64,000 bases of DNA from JAMLIA01 sp039810005 (GTDB lineage: Bacteria; Chloroflexota; Chloroflexia; Thermomicrobiales; CFX8), in assembly GCA_039810005.1 (NCBI GenBank), contig JBDHWD010000001.1, positions 54,879 to 118,878 on the forward strand. The letters run 5' to 3'. The position numbers and the translations under genes were made by a program. A model generated the notes under the pieces. That model saw only the letters and a program-made list of their open reading frames with translations, was not told the DNA's origin and did no database searches. Below are positions 24,916-33,397 of this stretch, piece after piece; position 1 is the first letter of the stretch; each line of letters starts with the position of its first letter.

Positions 24916-26651
24916 GTATCAAGCGCCTGCCGGAAGACATGATCGGTCGGATCGCTGCCGGGGAAGTCATTGAGCGTCCGGCAGCGGCCGTCAAGGAGCT
25001 GATCGAGAACGCGCTCGATGCCGGAGCGACCTCGATTGTCGTTTCGATTGCCGGCGGCGGCGTTGAGCTCATCGACGTTCGCGACAACGGTCTCGGCATG
25101 TCCGACGCGGATCTGGTGCTGGCGGTCGAGCGTCACGCGACTTCGAAGATCACTTCAATCGAGGACCTGATGGCGCTGACGACGCTCGGGTTCCGTGGTG
25201 AGGCGTTGGCTTCGCTCGCGGCGGTCAGTGACCTGACGATCAGGACGCTCAACGCCAGCGACGGCGCAGGCTGGACCCGGCGCGTCAGGTTTGGGCACGG
25301 CGAGCCAGTCGAGCGCATTGCCTGGGCAGGTGGCACGGCTATCACTGCTCGCAATCTGTTCGAAAACGTCCCGGCACGTCGCAAGTTCCTGCGCCAGCCC
25401 CAGACTGAAGCGGCCTATGTCAGTCGCGTCGTTGGCTCCTATGCGCTCGCCTATCCGCACGTCGCCTTTGCGCTGGAGGTCGAAGGCCGGACGACGATCC
25501 AGACGGATGGGCGCGGCGATCGCATCTCCGCCGCTGTCGGTGTCTGGGGCGAAGAGATCGCTGGCGCGCTGGTCGAGTTGCACACGCCCGACGATTCGCC
25601 CGAAGGCTACGCTGTGTCGGGCGTTGTGACGTTGCCACACATCGATCGGGCGACGCGGCAGACCCAGCACCTGTTTGCTCAAGGCCGATATATTAACAGC
25701 CGCCAGATCGGGGCGGCCTTTGAGCAGGCCTATCAAACGCTGTTGATGGTCGGTCGGCATCCGGTCGGCTGCATCTGCATGACCGTTCCACCGGACAAGA
25801 TCGATGTGAATGTACACCCGACGAAGGCCGAGGTCCGCTTCGCCGAGGAGCGCCTTGTGTTCGCGCTCGTTCAGCGCGCAGTGCGTGAGGCGATCGTCGC
25901 CAACGCGCCGTCGCCGACGATCCCGACGCTGGTCTCATCACCGCTCAGTGACTGGAATGTCCAGCGGCGCTTCGCGCTGGCAAACCCCGAGCGTGGCCAG
26001 CAGTATCAGCACCCCGTAGCGTCACAGAGTCCGGCGGTCGATTCACCGGCAGTCGAGCCGGTGGTTGCTGGTGGACACCGCTTGCCAGTCCTGCGCGTTC
26101 TCGGGCAGGTCGCTTCGTCGTTCATCATCGCTGAGGGGCCGGACGGCATGTATATGGTCGATCAGCATGCCGCCCACGAACGGATCATGTTCGAGAGGCT
26201 GATGACGGATTTTGTCGCACGCTCACCCGATACGCAGATGCTGCTGGAACCAATAACGCTTGAACTCTCGCCGCGCCTGTGGGAGACATACGTCGCCAGC
26301 CGCGATGACTTGCAAGGGCTCGGTTTCGACCTTGACGAGTTCGGTGGTACGACGATCCTGATCCGCGGTGTTCCGGCGAAGCTGAGGGTGCGTAATCCGG
26401 GACGGATGCTTGAGACCGTCCTCGATGAGATCTCGAGCGGTGGTCGCGGTGAGTCGCGGCTGGAATCACTTGCGATCAGCGCCGCCTGCCACGCATCGAT
26501 CCGCGCGAACCAGGCACTGTCGTTGCTGGAGATGCGCGAACTGGTTGTCCAGCTGGAGCAGTGTTCGTCGCCGCTCGCGTGCGGACACGGACGCCCTACG
26601 ATGATTCGTATGACGGCCGAGGAGCTCGCCAAACAGTTCTCGCGACGCTGA
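24912..26651 (+). CDS. mutL: DNA mismatch repair protein MutL
   Basis: 579 aa. GHKL ATPase N-terminus: ELIENALDAGATSI, DNGLGM, TLGFRGEAL (about 30-105). S5-like domain with VDVNVHPTKAEVRF. The C-terminal dimerisation domain carries the endonuclease motif DQHAAHERIMFE (DQHA-x2-E-x4-E), plus ACHASIRA and CGHGRP. MutL with this motif is a nicking endonuclease and is typical of bacteria without MutH. mutS is not in the window. It starts by ATGA overlap with the glycosylase gene. Confidence 0.97.
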   Translation: MSIKRLPEDMIGRIAAGEVIERPAAAVKELIENALDAGATSIVVSIAGGGVELIDVRDNGLGMSDADLVLAVERHATSKITSIEDLMALTTLGFRGEALASLAAVSDLTIRTLNASDGAGWTRRVRFGHGEPVERIAWAGGTAITARNLFENVPARRKFLRQPQTEAAYVSRVVGSYALAYPHVAFALEVEGRTTIQTDGRGDRISAAVGVWGEEIAGALVELHTPDDSPEGYAVSGVVTLPHIDRATRQTQHLFAQGRYINSRQIGAAFEQAYQTLLMVGRHPVGCICMTVPPDKIDVNVHPTKAEVRFAEERLVFALVQRAVREAIVANAPSPTIPTLVSSPLSDWNVQRRFALANPERGQQYQHPVASQSPAVDSPAVEPVVAGGHRLPVLRVLGQVASSFIIAEGPDGMYMVDQHAAHERIMFERLMTDFVARSPDTQMLLEPITLELSPRLWETYVASRDDLQGLGFDLDEFGGTTILIRGVPAKLRVRNPGRMLETVLDEISSGGRGESRLESLAISAACHASIRANQALSLLEMRELVVQLEQCSSPLACGHGRPTMIRMTAEELAKQFSRR

Positions 26652-26687
26652 TCGAGCGAACGCGAGCCTGACAATGAGGAGGTAGAG

Positions 26688-27368
26688 ATGCTGGGTCTCG
26701 TAACGATCGGACAAGCACCGCGGGATGATGTGACCGCCTCTATGTTCGGCGTCGGAGACGTCGCGTTCGTCGAAGCCGGCGCGCTGGACGGACTATCCGA
26801 TGCTGACATCGCGGCACTCGCACCGTCGGGCAGCGATCATGTGCTGGTCACGCGCCTGACTGACGGGCGTGAGGTGGTGGTCGCGAAGGAGCGTCTGCTG
26901 CCGCTCGTTCAGGCTGCCGTCGACCGTGTCGTAGATCAGGGCGCAACGGTCGTCTGCGTGCTCTGCACGGGCGCGTTTCCCGAGCTCAGCGCATCGGTGT
27001 TGCTCGTCTTCCCGGACCGCCTGCTCTCGGGCGTCGTCGATGCGACGCTTCCCAGCGGCAAGCTTGGCGTCGTCATGCCGCACCCAGAGCAGCACGAATC
27101 AATGATGGCGAAGTGGACAACGGCCGAGCGTAGCGTCATCACGGACTCTGTGTCGCCGTATGCTGGCGGGGACGTCGGTGCAGTAGTCGCCCGGCTGCGG
27201 GCTGCGCGTGTTAACGCGATCGTCCTCGACTGCATGGGATTCAATCGGTCGATGCTGGCAGAGGCTCGTGAGGAGTTCGATGGCCCAGTCTTTCTCGCCA
27301 ACGGCGTCGTTGGCGCGATTCTGAGCGAGATGACAGCCACTGCACGGAAGCCAGTTGGTGCCGGCTGA
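26688..27368 (+). CDS. AroM family protein
   Basis: 226 aa. Begins LGLVTIGQAPRDDV, the family hallmark, then a central VVCVLCTGAFPEL block (about 80-100) with CTG, and KLGVVMPHPEQ and VLDCMGFNRSM segments. The fold resembles aspartate/glutamate racemases, but E. coli AroM itself has no assigned function; its name comes from location near aroL. Strong ribosome site AGGAGGTAGAG. It is 36 bp after mutL, probably the last gene of the valS-mutL run. Convergent with the glycosyltransferase gene on the other strand. Confidence 0.8.
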   Translation: MLGLVTIGQAPRDDVTASMFGVGDVAFVEAGALDGLSDADIAALAPSGSDHVLVTRLTDGREVVVAKERLLPLVQAAVDRVVDQGATVVCVLCTGAFPELSASVLLVFPDRLLSGVVDATLPSGKLGVVMPHPEQHESMMAKWTTAERSVITDSVSPYAGGDVGAVVARLRAARVNAIVLDCMGFNRSMLAEAREEFDGPVFLANGVVGAILSEMTATARKPVGAG

Positions 27369-27401
27369 CACGTCGGCGATGCCACTTTGCGACGAGGCGC
27401 G

Positions 27402-28229
27402 TTAACTGCTCGGCATGTTGCCGCGCTGCGGATCGTAGAGGCCGCGCAGAGCATTGATGCGGACGCGAACGACATCGATGAACATGAGCGCTGCATCCTG
27501 GACCGGCCGGACCTTGCTGCCGCGCACGTGTTCCCAGTGTACTGGTACCGTCGCGATCCGGTAACCAAGCCGCCTGGCGATGAACAGCACCTCAACATCG
27601 AAGCCACTGACGCGTGGACCCCTGATCTCTCCCGGATCGTGCAGACGGGTGAGGGCGAAGATCTCCTGAGCGGCATCACGTGTGAATGCCTTGAATCCGC
27701 ATTGCGTATCGTCGATGCCGGGTACCGCCAGGAGCTGGACGACGGCGTTAAAAACGCGGCCCATCAGGTGACGATAGGCAGGCTCGCCAACTCGCCGCGC
27801 GCCGATGCCCTCACGCGAGCCAATCGCGATGCCCGCGCCCTGTTCCAGCTCCTTCAGGAGGAGTGGCGCGAACTCCATTGGCGTCGACAAGTCTGCGTCG
27901 GTGAACAGGACATAATCAGTCTCGGCATGCAGGATACCGTCACGGACTGCGTATGCTTTGCCTCGATGGGGGAGCCTCAGAACTGTGACTGTGGACGCAA
28001 CCGACTGGAATGCGCAGGCGACTTCAGCGGTACGGTCGCTACTGCCGTCGTCGGCAACGATGAGACGTGCTGTTGTCCGGGCAGCCTGAAGATAGCTGTC
28101 GATCGCAGCGAGAGTTGCCGGCAGGCGCGATTCTTCGTTGTAGGCCGGAATTACGATGGTGAGGTCGGGTTGCTCGTTGTTCACTATTGGCAGAAGCCGA
28201 TCAACCTGATCATGACGCCGAATCGTCAC
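27402..28229 (-). CDS. Glycosyltransferase family 2 (dolichyl-phosphate sugar synthase-like)
   Basis: About 275 aa from GTG 28229, which lies 20 bp inside the end of the upstream glycosyltransferase gene. GT-A fold: TIVIPAYNEESRLPATL, VADDGSSDRTAEV, the DxD-type LFTDADLSTPMEF, and GFKAFTRDAAQEIF. This pattern matches DPM1/DPG-type synthases that load a sugar onto a polyprenyl phosphate at the cytoplasmic face. No C-terminal membrane helices are seen. A GTG at 28184 would be a shorter start. With rfbD and the second GT2 upstream it forms a polysaccharide or glycolipid locus. Confidence 0.85.
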   Translation of the reverse strand: MTIRRHDQVDRLLPIVNNEQPDLTIVIPAYNEESRLPATLAAIDSYLQAARTTARLIVADDGSSDRTAEVACAFQSVASTVTVLRLPHRGKAYAVRDGILHAETDYVLFTDADLSTPMEFAPLLLKELEQGAGIAIGSREGIGARRVGEPAYRHLMGRVFNAVVQLLAVPGIDDTQCGFKAFTRDAAQEIFALTRLHDPGEIRGPRVSGFDVEVLFIARRLGYRIATVPVHWEHVRGSKVRPVQDAALMFIDVVRVRINALRGLYDPQRGNMPSS

Positions 28230-29226
28230 TCGCCAGTGATTCGTGAAGTGTAGCAGCGTCCGGCAGACCGGGTCGCAACCGCTGATCGGTCAACAGGGCA
28301 CGTAGCCGCCGTTGCTCCTGAACCGACACTCTGGGTCGCGTACGCCAGTCGCGTGCCGCGTGCCAGAGGCCGGCAAGCGTGCCGCGCAACGAAGCGCGCG
28401 CCGCTGGCTGACGGATGTGTCGTGCGTCGCGGAGGAACCGTCCCAGGTGATAGGCGGCTATCCTGCGCCAGTCCGGCAACACGCCGGCTGGAATCGAACG
28501 CGCGATGACCAGCCAGACGTTTCGCGACACGTAATAGCTCGCGAGGGTGCCTCCGCCTGTTGCAGAGAGTGCGTGATACACGAGCGCATCCGGGCAGAAG
28601 ACGCACTGCCAACCGGCTCGCCAGAGCCGCCAGCCGAGATCAACGTCCTCGCAATACATGAACAGGCGCTCGTCGAATACCTGATCGTTTGGCAGCGCAA
28701 CGTCGTTGAGCGCCGCGCGGCGATACAGCGCGGCGCCTCCGCACGCACTGAAGGTCGTGCGCATGTCGTCGTACTGGCCGGTGTCGAGCATCCAGACACC
28801 CCGGTTGCCGGGCATGCCGCGCACCGAGAAATAGTCGCCGGCCGAGTGCAGCCGGGCACGATCGCTCATCAGACGCATCTTGGAAGCGATGCTTCCCGCA
28901 GACGGATGTTCATCCGCGCAGCCCACCAGAGCTGCGAGCCAATCTTCCTCTACCTCAGTGTCGTTGTTCAGCAGGACGACGTAATCGGCATCGCCCTGGC
29001 GTATCGCGACATTCAGGCCGCGAGCCAGGCCAACGTTCTGCTCGAAGCGAATCACCTTTGCCGAGGGATTGATGCTTGCCATGAGGCCGCGAATATCTTC
29101 GCTTGAGCCGTCGTCCACGACCCAAAGCTGATAGTCAGTAAATGTTGATGATGCGAGGCTCCGCAGGCATGCGCGAAGCAAATCAGAGCCGTTGTAGGTT
29201 GGAATGATGAGATCGACTCGGCTCAT
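28210..29226 (-). CDS. Glycosyltransferase family 2 (rhamnosyltransferase-like)
   Basis: 338 aa. Begins SRVDLIIPTYNGSDLLRACLRSL; VVDDGSSEDIRG; LLNNDTEVEEDWL (DxD-like); EDVDLGWRLWRAGW is the ED motif typical of rhamnosyl/WcaA-like GT2 enzymes. The C-terminal 90 residues are basic with possible amphipathic helices. ATG 29226 overlaps the rfbD stop as ATGA; a 12-base longer start exists but has no support. Acting after rfbD, it may transfer rhamnose to a cell-surface glycan; the acceptor is unknown. Confidence 0.85.
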   Translation of the reverse strand: MSRVDLIIPTYNGSDLLRACLRSLASSTFTDYQLWVVDDGSSEDIRGLMASINPSAKVIRFEQNVGLARGLNVAIRQGDADYVVLLNNDTEVEEDWLAALVGCADEHPSAGSIASKMRLMSDRARLHSAGDYFSVRGMPGNRGVWMLDTGQYDDMRTTFSACGGAALYRRAALNDVALPNDQVFDERLFMYCEDVDLGWRLWRAGWQCVFCPDALVYHALSATGGGTLASYYVSRNVWLVIARSIPAGVLPDWRRIAAYHLGRFLRDARHIRQPAARASLRGTLAGLWHAARDWRTRPRVSVQEQRRLRALLTDQRLRPGLPDAATLHESLASDDSAS

Positions 29227-30059
29227 GTACTGATACACCGCCGCAGAGCGTCTCGCCAGTCCGGCAACGCAATGCCGAGTGTTGGCAGCGCTAACGACGT
29301 AAGCGCGCCGTTCGTCGGCGGCGTGGCCTCTCTGCGGTATTCCGAACCCGCTATCGGACGCACGTCAGTTCTGGCTGAGGTTAACGCTGCAATCTCATTC
29401 GCCCAATCGAACCAGGACGCGGTGCCGCAATTGACCGCGTGATAGATACCGGACGGTGCGTTAACCATTATGGCTTCAATAGCTGTCGCCAGATCATCGG
29501 TGAACGTCGGATTACCGAATTGGTCGTCGACGACTGTCAGCGTGTCGCGCTCGCTCATCAGTCTGCGCATCGTCGCGACAAAGTTGCGGCCGGTTCGACC
29601 GTAGAGCCACGCCGTACGCACGACGACCGAATCAGGCACAGCCAACGCTTCGCGTTCGCCAGCGAGCTTGGACGCGCCATAGATGCTGATTGGGCCAGTG
29701 GCATCGAACTCGTGGTACGGGGCGTCTTTCGCACCCTCAAACACGTAGTTTGTCGAGACCGCGACGAGCCGAGCGCCGACCGAGGCTGCCGCCTGTGCTA
29801 CGTTGCGCGTGCCGAGTGCGTTGATCTGGAACGCCCAATCCGGCTCAGTCTCGCAGCGGTCGACATTCGTCGCTGCACCAGCATGAACGACAATACGCGG
29901 CTGGACCTGCGCGATTGCGTTGCGCACCGCCGACCATGAGGTCAGGTCGAGCGACTGCCCGCCGAGCGGGATCACGTCCCATCGTTCGCCCCACAGCCGC
30001 AGCATCGACTCACCGAGCTGGCCAGTGCTGCCAGTTATCGCGACTTTCGCCCGCGCCAT
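29223..30059 (-). CDS. rfbD: dTDP-4-dehydrorhamnose reductase
   Basis: Last step of dTDP-L-rhamnose synthesis, NADPH-dependent reduction of dTDP-4-dehydrorhamnose; 278 aa, extended SDR fold. Seen: ITGSTGQLGESML, HAGAATNVDRCETEPDWAFQIN, STNYVFEGA, the catalytic YGASK, VRTAWLYG, and VVDDQFGNPTFTDDLA. rfbA, B and C are not in the window. It is coupled by ATGA to the GT2 gene, so the operon rfbD-GT2-GT2 supplies and uses dTDP-rhamnose or a similar sugar. Confidence 0.92.
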   Translation of the reverse strand: MARAKVAITGSTGQLGESMLRLWGERWDVIPLGGQSLDLTSWSAVRNAIAQVQPRIVVHAGAATNVDRCETEPDWAFQINALGTRNVAQAAASVGARLVAVSTNYVFEGAKDAPYHEFDATGPISIYGASKLAGEREALAVPDSVVVRTAWLYGRTGRNFVATMRRLMSERDTLTVVDDQFGNPTFTDDLATAIEAIMVNAPSGIYHAVNCGTASWFDWANEIAALTSARTDVRPIAGSEYRREATPPTNGALTSLALPTLGIALPDWRDALRRCIST

Positions 30060-30096
30060 TTACCCTCCACGCGCCAATCGGACGCCCGACTCTGGA

Positions 30097-30105
30097 TGAT
30101 ACAAT
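30097..30105 (+). promoter_or_regulatory. Extended -10 promoter of the selenoprotein-nfo operon
   Basis: TGATACAAT, an extended -10 that would start transcription at about 30112, 31 bases before the ATG. No -35 match. The palindrome TGTACGTACA follows immediately. Confidence 0.45.
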
Positions 30106-30116
30106 GCCACATTGAA

Positions 30117-30126
30117 TGTACGTACA
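30117..30126. promoter_or_regulatory. TGTACGTACA palindrome, copy 1
   Basis: Perfect 10-bp palindrome just downstream of the expected start site of the selenoprotein gene. The same 10-mer occurs once more in the window, upstream of dgt (58184-58193). A shared operator is possible but unproven. Confidence 0.4.
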
Positions 30127-30142
30127 CATCAATGGAGGGCCG

Positions 30143-30511
30143 ATGACTGTCCGTGCCTTCGTTCACCCCACCTGAACCAGCTGCAAGAAGGCTGAGGAGT
30201 TCCTCACCAGCGCTGATATTGCATACGATCGCCGCGACTTCTTTCGCGATCGGCTCACGATCGATGAACTGCGCGAAGTCCTGGACCGCGCAGGCGTCGC
30301 TCCAACGGACATACTGTCGCGCCGATCCCGTGTTTATAAGGCGCGATCCGAAGAGATTGACGCTATGACAGACGACGAACTACTGGCTGCAATGGTCGCT
30401 GAGCCAACGCTAATTCGTCGCCCCCTGATTCTGGATGACGATCGACTCATTGTTGGATTTGACAAGAAGGGACTGGCGGCGCTCGCCGAGCAGTCGGAAC
30501 AGACAGGATAA
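30143..30511 (+). CDS. Spx/ArsC-family thioredoxin-fold selenoprotein (in-frame TGA = Sec11)
   Basis: A 122-codon frame interrupted only by TGA at 30173-30175 (codon 11). Read as selenocysteine (U), the start is MTVRAFVHPTUTSCKKAEEF. This is the Spx/ArsC/YffB active-site motif (Spx: YTSPSCTSCRKARAWL) with the first Cys of CxxC as U and the second as Cys14. The rest matches the family throughout: IDELREVL, SRRSRVYKA (Spx SRSKVFQKL) and LIRRPLILDDDRLIVGFDKK (Spx LLRRPIIIDEKRLQVGY). ATG 30143 has GGAGGG 6 bases upstream, TAA at 30509. A SECIS-like hairpin follows the TGA, and selA is in the window. nfo starts 7 bp downstream. Role: thiol-redox enzyme or Spx-like RNA polymerase regulator; arsenate reduction is less likely. 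A TGC-to-TGA mutation or read error is the alternative, but Sec fits better. Confidence 0.85.
30191..30211 (+). promoter_or_regulatory. Bacterial SECIS-like hairpin
   Basis: Within the coding sequence after the TGA codon. TGAGG (30193-30197) pairs with CCTCA (30202-30206); the loop is AGTT with G in the second position. Outer GC/GC pairs (30191-30192 with 30210-30211) extend the stem past a bulge. The loop begins 23 bases after TGA, close to the spacing in E. coli fdhF. Bacterial SECIS elements need a G in the first two loop positions at about this distance, so the hairpin fits. Confidence 0.65.
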
Positions 30512-30517
30512 GACGGA

Positions 30518-31402
30518 ATGCTACGACTCGGTGCTCACATGTCGATTGCTGGCGGATTCGACAAAGCGGTTGAGCGTGCGCACTCCGTCGAATCTGATGC
30601 GCTGCAGATCTTCACCAAGAACCAGAACCAGTGGAAAGCGAAGCCGATCGAAGAAGAGTCGGTCGTGCGATTCAAGGAAGCTCTGGAGCGCCACCAGATC
30701 GGTCCGGTGGTCGCTCACGACTCCTATCTGATCAATCTGGCATCCCCGAAGGATGAGCTCTGGGAGAAGTCGATCGCGGCATTCCGCGAGGAGCTGGAGC
30801 GCTGCGACCTTCTGGGCGTTCCGTATCTCGTGACGCACCCTGGCTCACATACTGGCAGCGGCACCGAGGCTGGAATTGCCCGTGTCATTGAGGCCCTGAA
30901 TCGCGTTCACGAAGAAGCCCCGCACTTGAAAGCCATGACGCTGCTGGAGACAACGGCCGGGCAGGGCTCGAACCTGGGCTCCACCTTCGAAGAGCTGCAG
31001 GCGATGCTGGAGGGCGTACGGGACCGTGAGCGCGTGGCGATCTGCCTTGATACGTGCCACATCTACGTCGCCGGCTACGACATCCGTTCGCAGGAGGCGT
31101 ATGCCGAGACGATGAACACGTTCGATTCGCTGATCGGTATTGACCAGATCAAGGCGATCCACCTGAACGATGCCAAGCAGCCGCTCGGCTCGAAGAAGGA
31201 CCGGCATCACCTCATCGGCCAGGGTACGATCGGCGTCTGCGGCTTCTGGCACCTGATGAACGATGCGCGGCTAGAGAACGTTCCCGGGCTCCTGGAGACG
31301 GAGAAGGGCGACGACCTCGCGGAAGACCGCGACGCCATCGCCCTGTTGCGCGGATTGATCGGCTCGGCTTTCCCGGAGGAAGCGCTTACGATAGCCGATT
31401 GA
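30518..31402 (+). CDS. nfo: Endonuclease IV (AP endonuclease)
   Basis: Cuts DNA 5' of abasic sites and removes blocked 3' ends in base-excision repair; zinc enzyme with TIM barrel, 294 aa. Seen: LGAHMSIAGGFDKAVERA, DALQIFTKNQNQW, VAHDSYLINLASP, LVTHPGSHTGSG, LLETTAGQGSNLG, CLDTCHIYVAGYDI, HLNDAKQPLGSKKDRHHLIGQGTIG, all with the expected metal-binding His, Glu and Asp. It starts 7 bp after the selenoprotein gene. The 3' end overlaps the convergent aldehyde dehydrogenase gene by 17 bp. Confidence 0.96.
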   Translation: MLRLGAHMSIAGGFDKAVERAHSVESDALQIFTKNQNQWKAKPIEEESVVRFKEALERHQIGPVVAHDSYLINLASPKDELWEKSIAAFREELERCDLLGVPYLVTHPGSHTGSGTEAGIARVIEALNRVHEEAPHLKAMTLLETTAGQGSNLGSTFEELQAMLEGVRDRERVAICLDTCHIYVAGYDIRSQEAYAETMNTFDSLIGIDQIKAIHLNDAKQPLGSKKDRHHLIGQGTIGVCGFWHLMNDARLENVPGLLETEKGDDLAEDRDAIALLRGLIGSAFPEEALTIAD

Positions 31403-32813
31403 CGACGAGCAGTCGGGTCTCAGTCATGTCCTCGATGGCATACCGAATGCCCTCGCGACTGAGGCCCGAATCCTTCACGCCGCCGTACGGCATGTGGTCG
31501 ATCCGATAGACCGGGATGTCGTTCAGGATCACGCCACCAACATCAAGCTGGTCGAATGCCTTGAACGCGTTTTCGACGTCGTTGGTGAAGACGCCAGCTT
31601 GCAGACCGAACACTGAATCGTTGGCGGCCTTCAGTGCCGCATCAAAGCTATCGACCGGGAAGACGGTGACGATCGGGGCGAACGCCTCGCGTGAGCAGAC
31701 GAACGAATCCTTCGCAGCGTTGACGATGATCGTCGGCTCGTAGAATCGGCCGTCCGCCTTGCCGCCAGTCAGCAGCAGCGCGCCCTCGTTTGTGGCCTTC
31801 TTCACCCACGAGTCAATGCGCTCAGCGGCCTTTGCGTTGATCATCGGCCCGACTTCTGTCTCGGGATCGAGCGGATCACCGGTCTTGATTGTGCGGACCT
31901 CTTCGACGAGCTTTGCGCAGAACTGATCGTAGCTTTCGCGATGGACGTACACGCGCTGGACGGAGATGCAGACCTGTCCTGCGTAGGCAAACGCGCCCGC
32001 TCGGACACGCTTGGCGGCCAGCTCAATGTCAGCGCCAGCGTCGACAATCACGCCTGCGTTGCCGCCAAGCTCAAGAACAACCTTTTTCTTGCCGGCGCGC
32101 GACTTCATTTCCCAGCCCACATCCGGTGAGCCGGTGAACGACAGAACCTTGAAGCGATCATCAGTGACCAGCCGATCTCCAGTCTTGCGGTCCATCGGCA
32201 TGATCGACACCGCGCCCTTGGGCAGATCGAGCGTGTCGATCATCTCGGCGAAGACCAGCATCGTCAGAGGATCGACTGTGGGTGGCTTCAGGACAACGGT
32301 GTTGCCGGAGGCGATGGCCGGCGCGACCTTGTGGAGGGCCAGGTTCAGCGGGAAGTTGAACGGAGAGATGGCCGCGATAGGGCCGACCGGCACCTTGCGG
32401 GTGACGCCGAAGCGTCCTTTCGAGCTTGGAAGCAGATCGAGCGGAATCATCTCACCGCCGATGCGCTTGGCTTCTTCGGATGCAATGCGCACGGTGAAGA
32501 CACCGCGCATGACTTCGGTGCGGGCGTCGCGCAGTGGCTTGGCGGCCTCGCGAGCGATCAACTCGGCCACTTCTTCGCCGCGCTCTTCGAGCATGTCCGC
32601 CAGGCGATCGAGCGCTGCCGCGCGCTCGTAGGCAGGCATGACCCGCATGATCTCGAAGGCCTCCTCGGCCGCGACAATCGCGTCCTCGAGATCCTTGTCG
32701 GTCGCGAATGAAGTCACGCCAACGATCTCATCGTTCCACGGGTTGCGCACCTCAAGCGGCTGGTCGCTCGTTCGCCACTCGCCGGCGCAATAGAACGGAT
32801 AGGTCTTTGGCAC
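31386..32813 (-). CDS. Aldehyde dehydrogenase (GapN/lactaldehyde-DH-like branch)
   Basis: 475 aa. Cofactor block SPFNFPLNLALHKVAPAIASGNTVVLKP, base Glu in VLELGGNAG, nucleophile Cys in YAGQVCISVQR, and the C-terminal PYGGVKDSGLSREG. Close in layout to GapN, lactaldehyde and phosphonoacetaldehyde dehydrogenases rather than to the ALDH at 9615-11099 (which has GTSGQRC). The two are distinct paralogues with likely different substrates. Substrate not assignable. Convergent with nfo. Confidence 0.88.
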   Translation of the reverse strand: MPKTYPFYCAGEWRTSDQPLEVRNPWNDEIVGVTSFATDKDLEDAIVAAEEAFEIMRVMPAYERAAALDRLADMLEERGEEVAELIAREAAKPLRDARTEVMRGVFTVRIASEEAKRIGGEMIPLDLLPSSKGRFGVTRKVPVGPIAAISPFNFPLNLALHKVAPAIASGNTVVLKPPTVDPLTMLVFAEMIDTLDLPKGAVSIMPMDRKTGDRLVTDDRFKVLSFTGSPDVGWEMKSRAGKKKVVLELGGNAGVIVDAGADIELAAKRVRAGAFAYAGQVCISVQRVYVHRESYDQFCAKLVEEVRTIKTGDPLDPETEVGPMINAKAAERIDSWVKKATNEGALLLTGGKADGRFYEPTIIVNAAKDSFVCSREAFAPIVTVFPVDSFDAALKAANDSVFGLQAGVFTNDVENAFKAFDQLDVGGVILNDIPVYRIDHMPYGGVKDSGLSREGIRYAIEDMTETRLLVVNRLS

Positions 32814-32851
32814 TGCGCTCTCCTCTCTCCCAGGGTCAGTCTACATGTGAC

Positions 32852-32884
32852 TGAGGGCGCGTCGGTGAATACCACGCGCCCTCA
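32852..32884 (-). terminator. Hairpin terminator after the nuoG-nuoI pair
   Basis: TGAGGGCGCGT / ACGCGCCCTCA, 11-bp arms (32852-32862 and 32874-32884), with an inner GGT/ACC that extends the stem past a bulged C. It lies 25 bases past the nuoI stop on the minus strand. Confidence 0.6.
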
Positions 32885-32908
32885 TGCTCGACTCTATGGA
32901 ATGCCGAT

Positions 32909-33361
32909 CTAATTCTGCGAAAACGTGGGCGTGTCGGCTCCCCACCACGTCTCGTTCTGAGCGCCGAAGGCTGCCAGCTCGGTCTTGGTATAGATCAGAC
33001 CGTCACGGTCCATGACTGACCGCTCGTACGCGCCACTCATTGTGATCGCGTCGACCGGGCACACCTGGGCGCAGAACCCGCAGAACAGGCAGCGGCCCGA
33101 ACGCAGGATGAACTCACCCAGCTCGCGGTCACCTTCCTCGGACGGGACCACGTGCATCTCCAGGCACGACGTCGGACAGATGCGTGCGCACAAGCCACAG
33201 GCGACGCACAGTGCCTCGCCCGTCTCAGGATCGGCGCGCAGCGATGGAAGACCGCGGAACCGCGGCGGCATCGGTCGCTTTTCGTCCGGGTATTCAAACG
33301 TTACAGGCTTGCGGCCCAGACGCTTCAGCGTGACGGCGAAGCCCTTGAATTCATCGAACAT
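32909..33361 (-). CDS. nuoI: NADH-quinone oxidoreductase subunit I
   Basis: 150 aa, 8Fe ferredoxin-like subunit carrying two 4Fe-4S clusters (N6a, N6b) in complex I. Two CxxCxxCxxxCP motifs: CVACGLCARICPTSC and CLFCGFCAQVCPVDA. Both are complete. The start has the KGFAVTLKRL...PVTFEYPDEK segment of the family. It directly follows nuoG on the minus strand (36-bp gap), and no other nuo gene is in the window. It may instead be the electron-transfer partner of the FDH-like NuoG. Confidence 0.88.
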   Translation of the reverse strand: MFDEFKGFAVTLKRLGRKPVTFEYPDEKRPMPPRFRGLPSLRADPETGEALCVACGLCARICPTSCLEMHVVPSEEGDRELGEFILRSGRCLFCGFCAQVCPVDAITMSGAYERSVMDRDGLIYTKTELAAFGAQNETWWGADTPTFSQN

Positions 33362-33397
33362 CGTGTCAGGTCACCTTTCTGCCGGGTTCGGGTTCGC

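Noticed and set aside
30143..30175. Selenoprotein frame read as a pseudogene with a premature stop
   Set aside because: The only stop falls exactly on the catalytic Cys position, the rest of the frame is intact, a SECIS-like hairpin follows and selA is present. A nonsense mutation would rarely satisfy all four.
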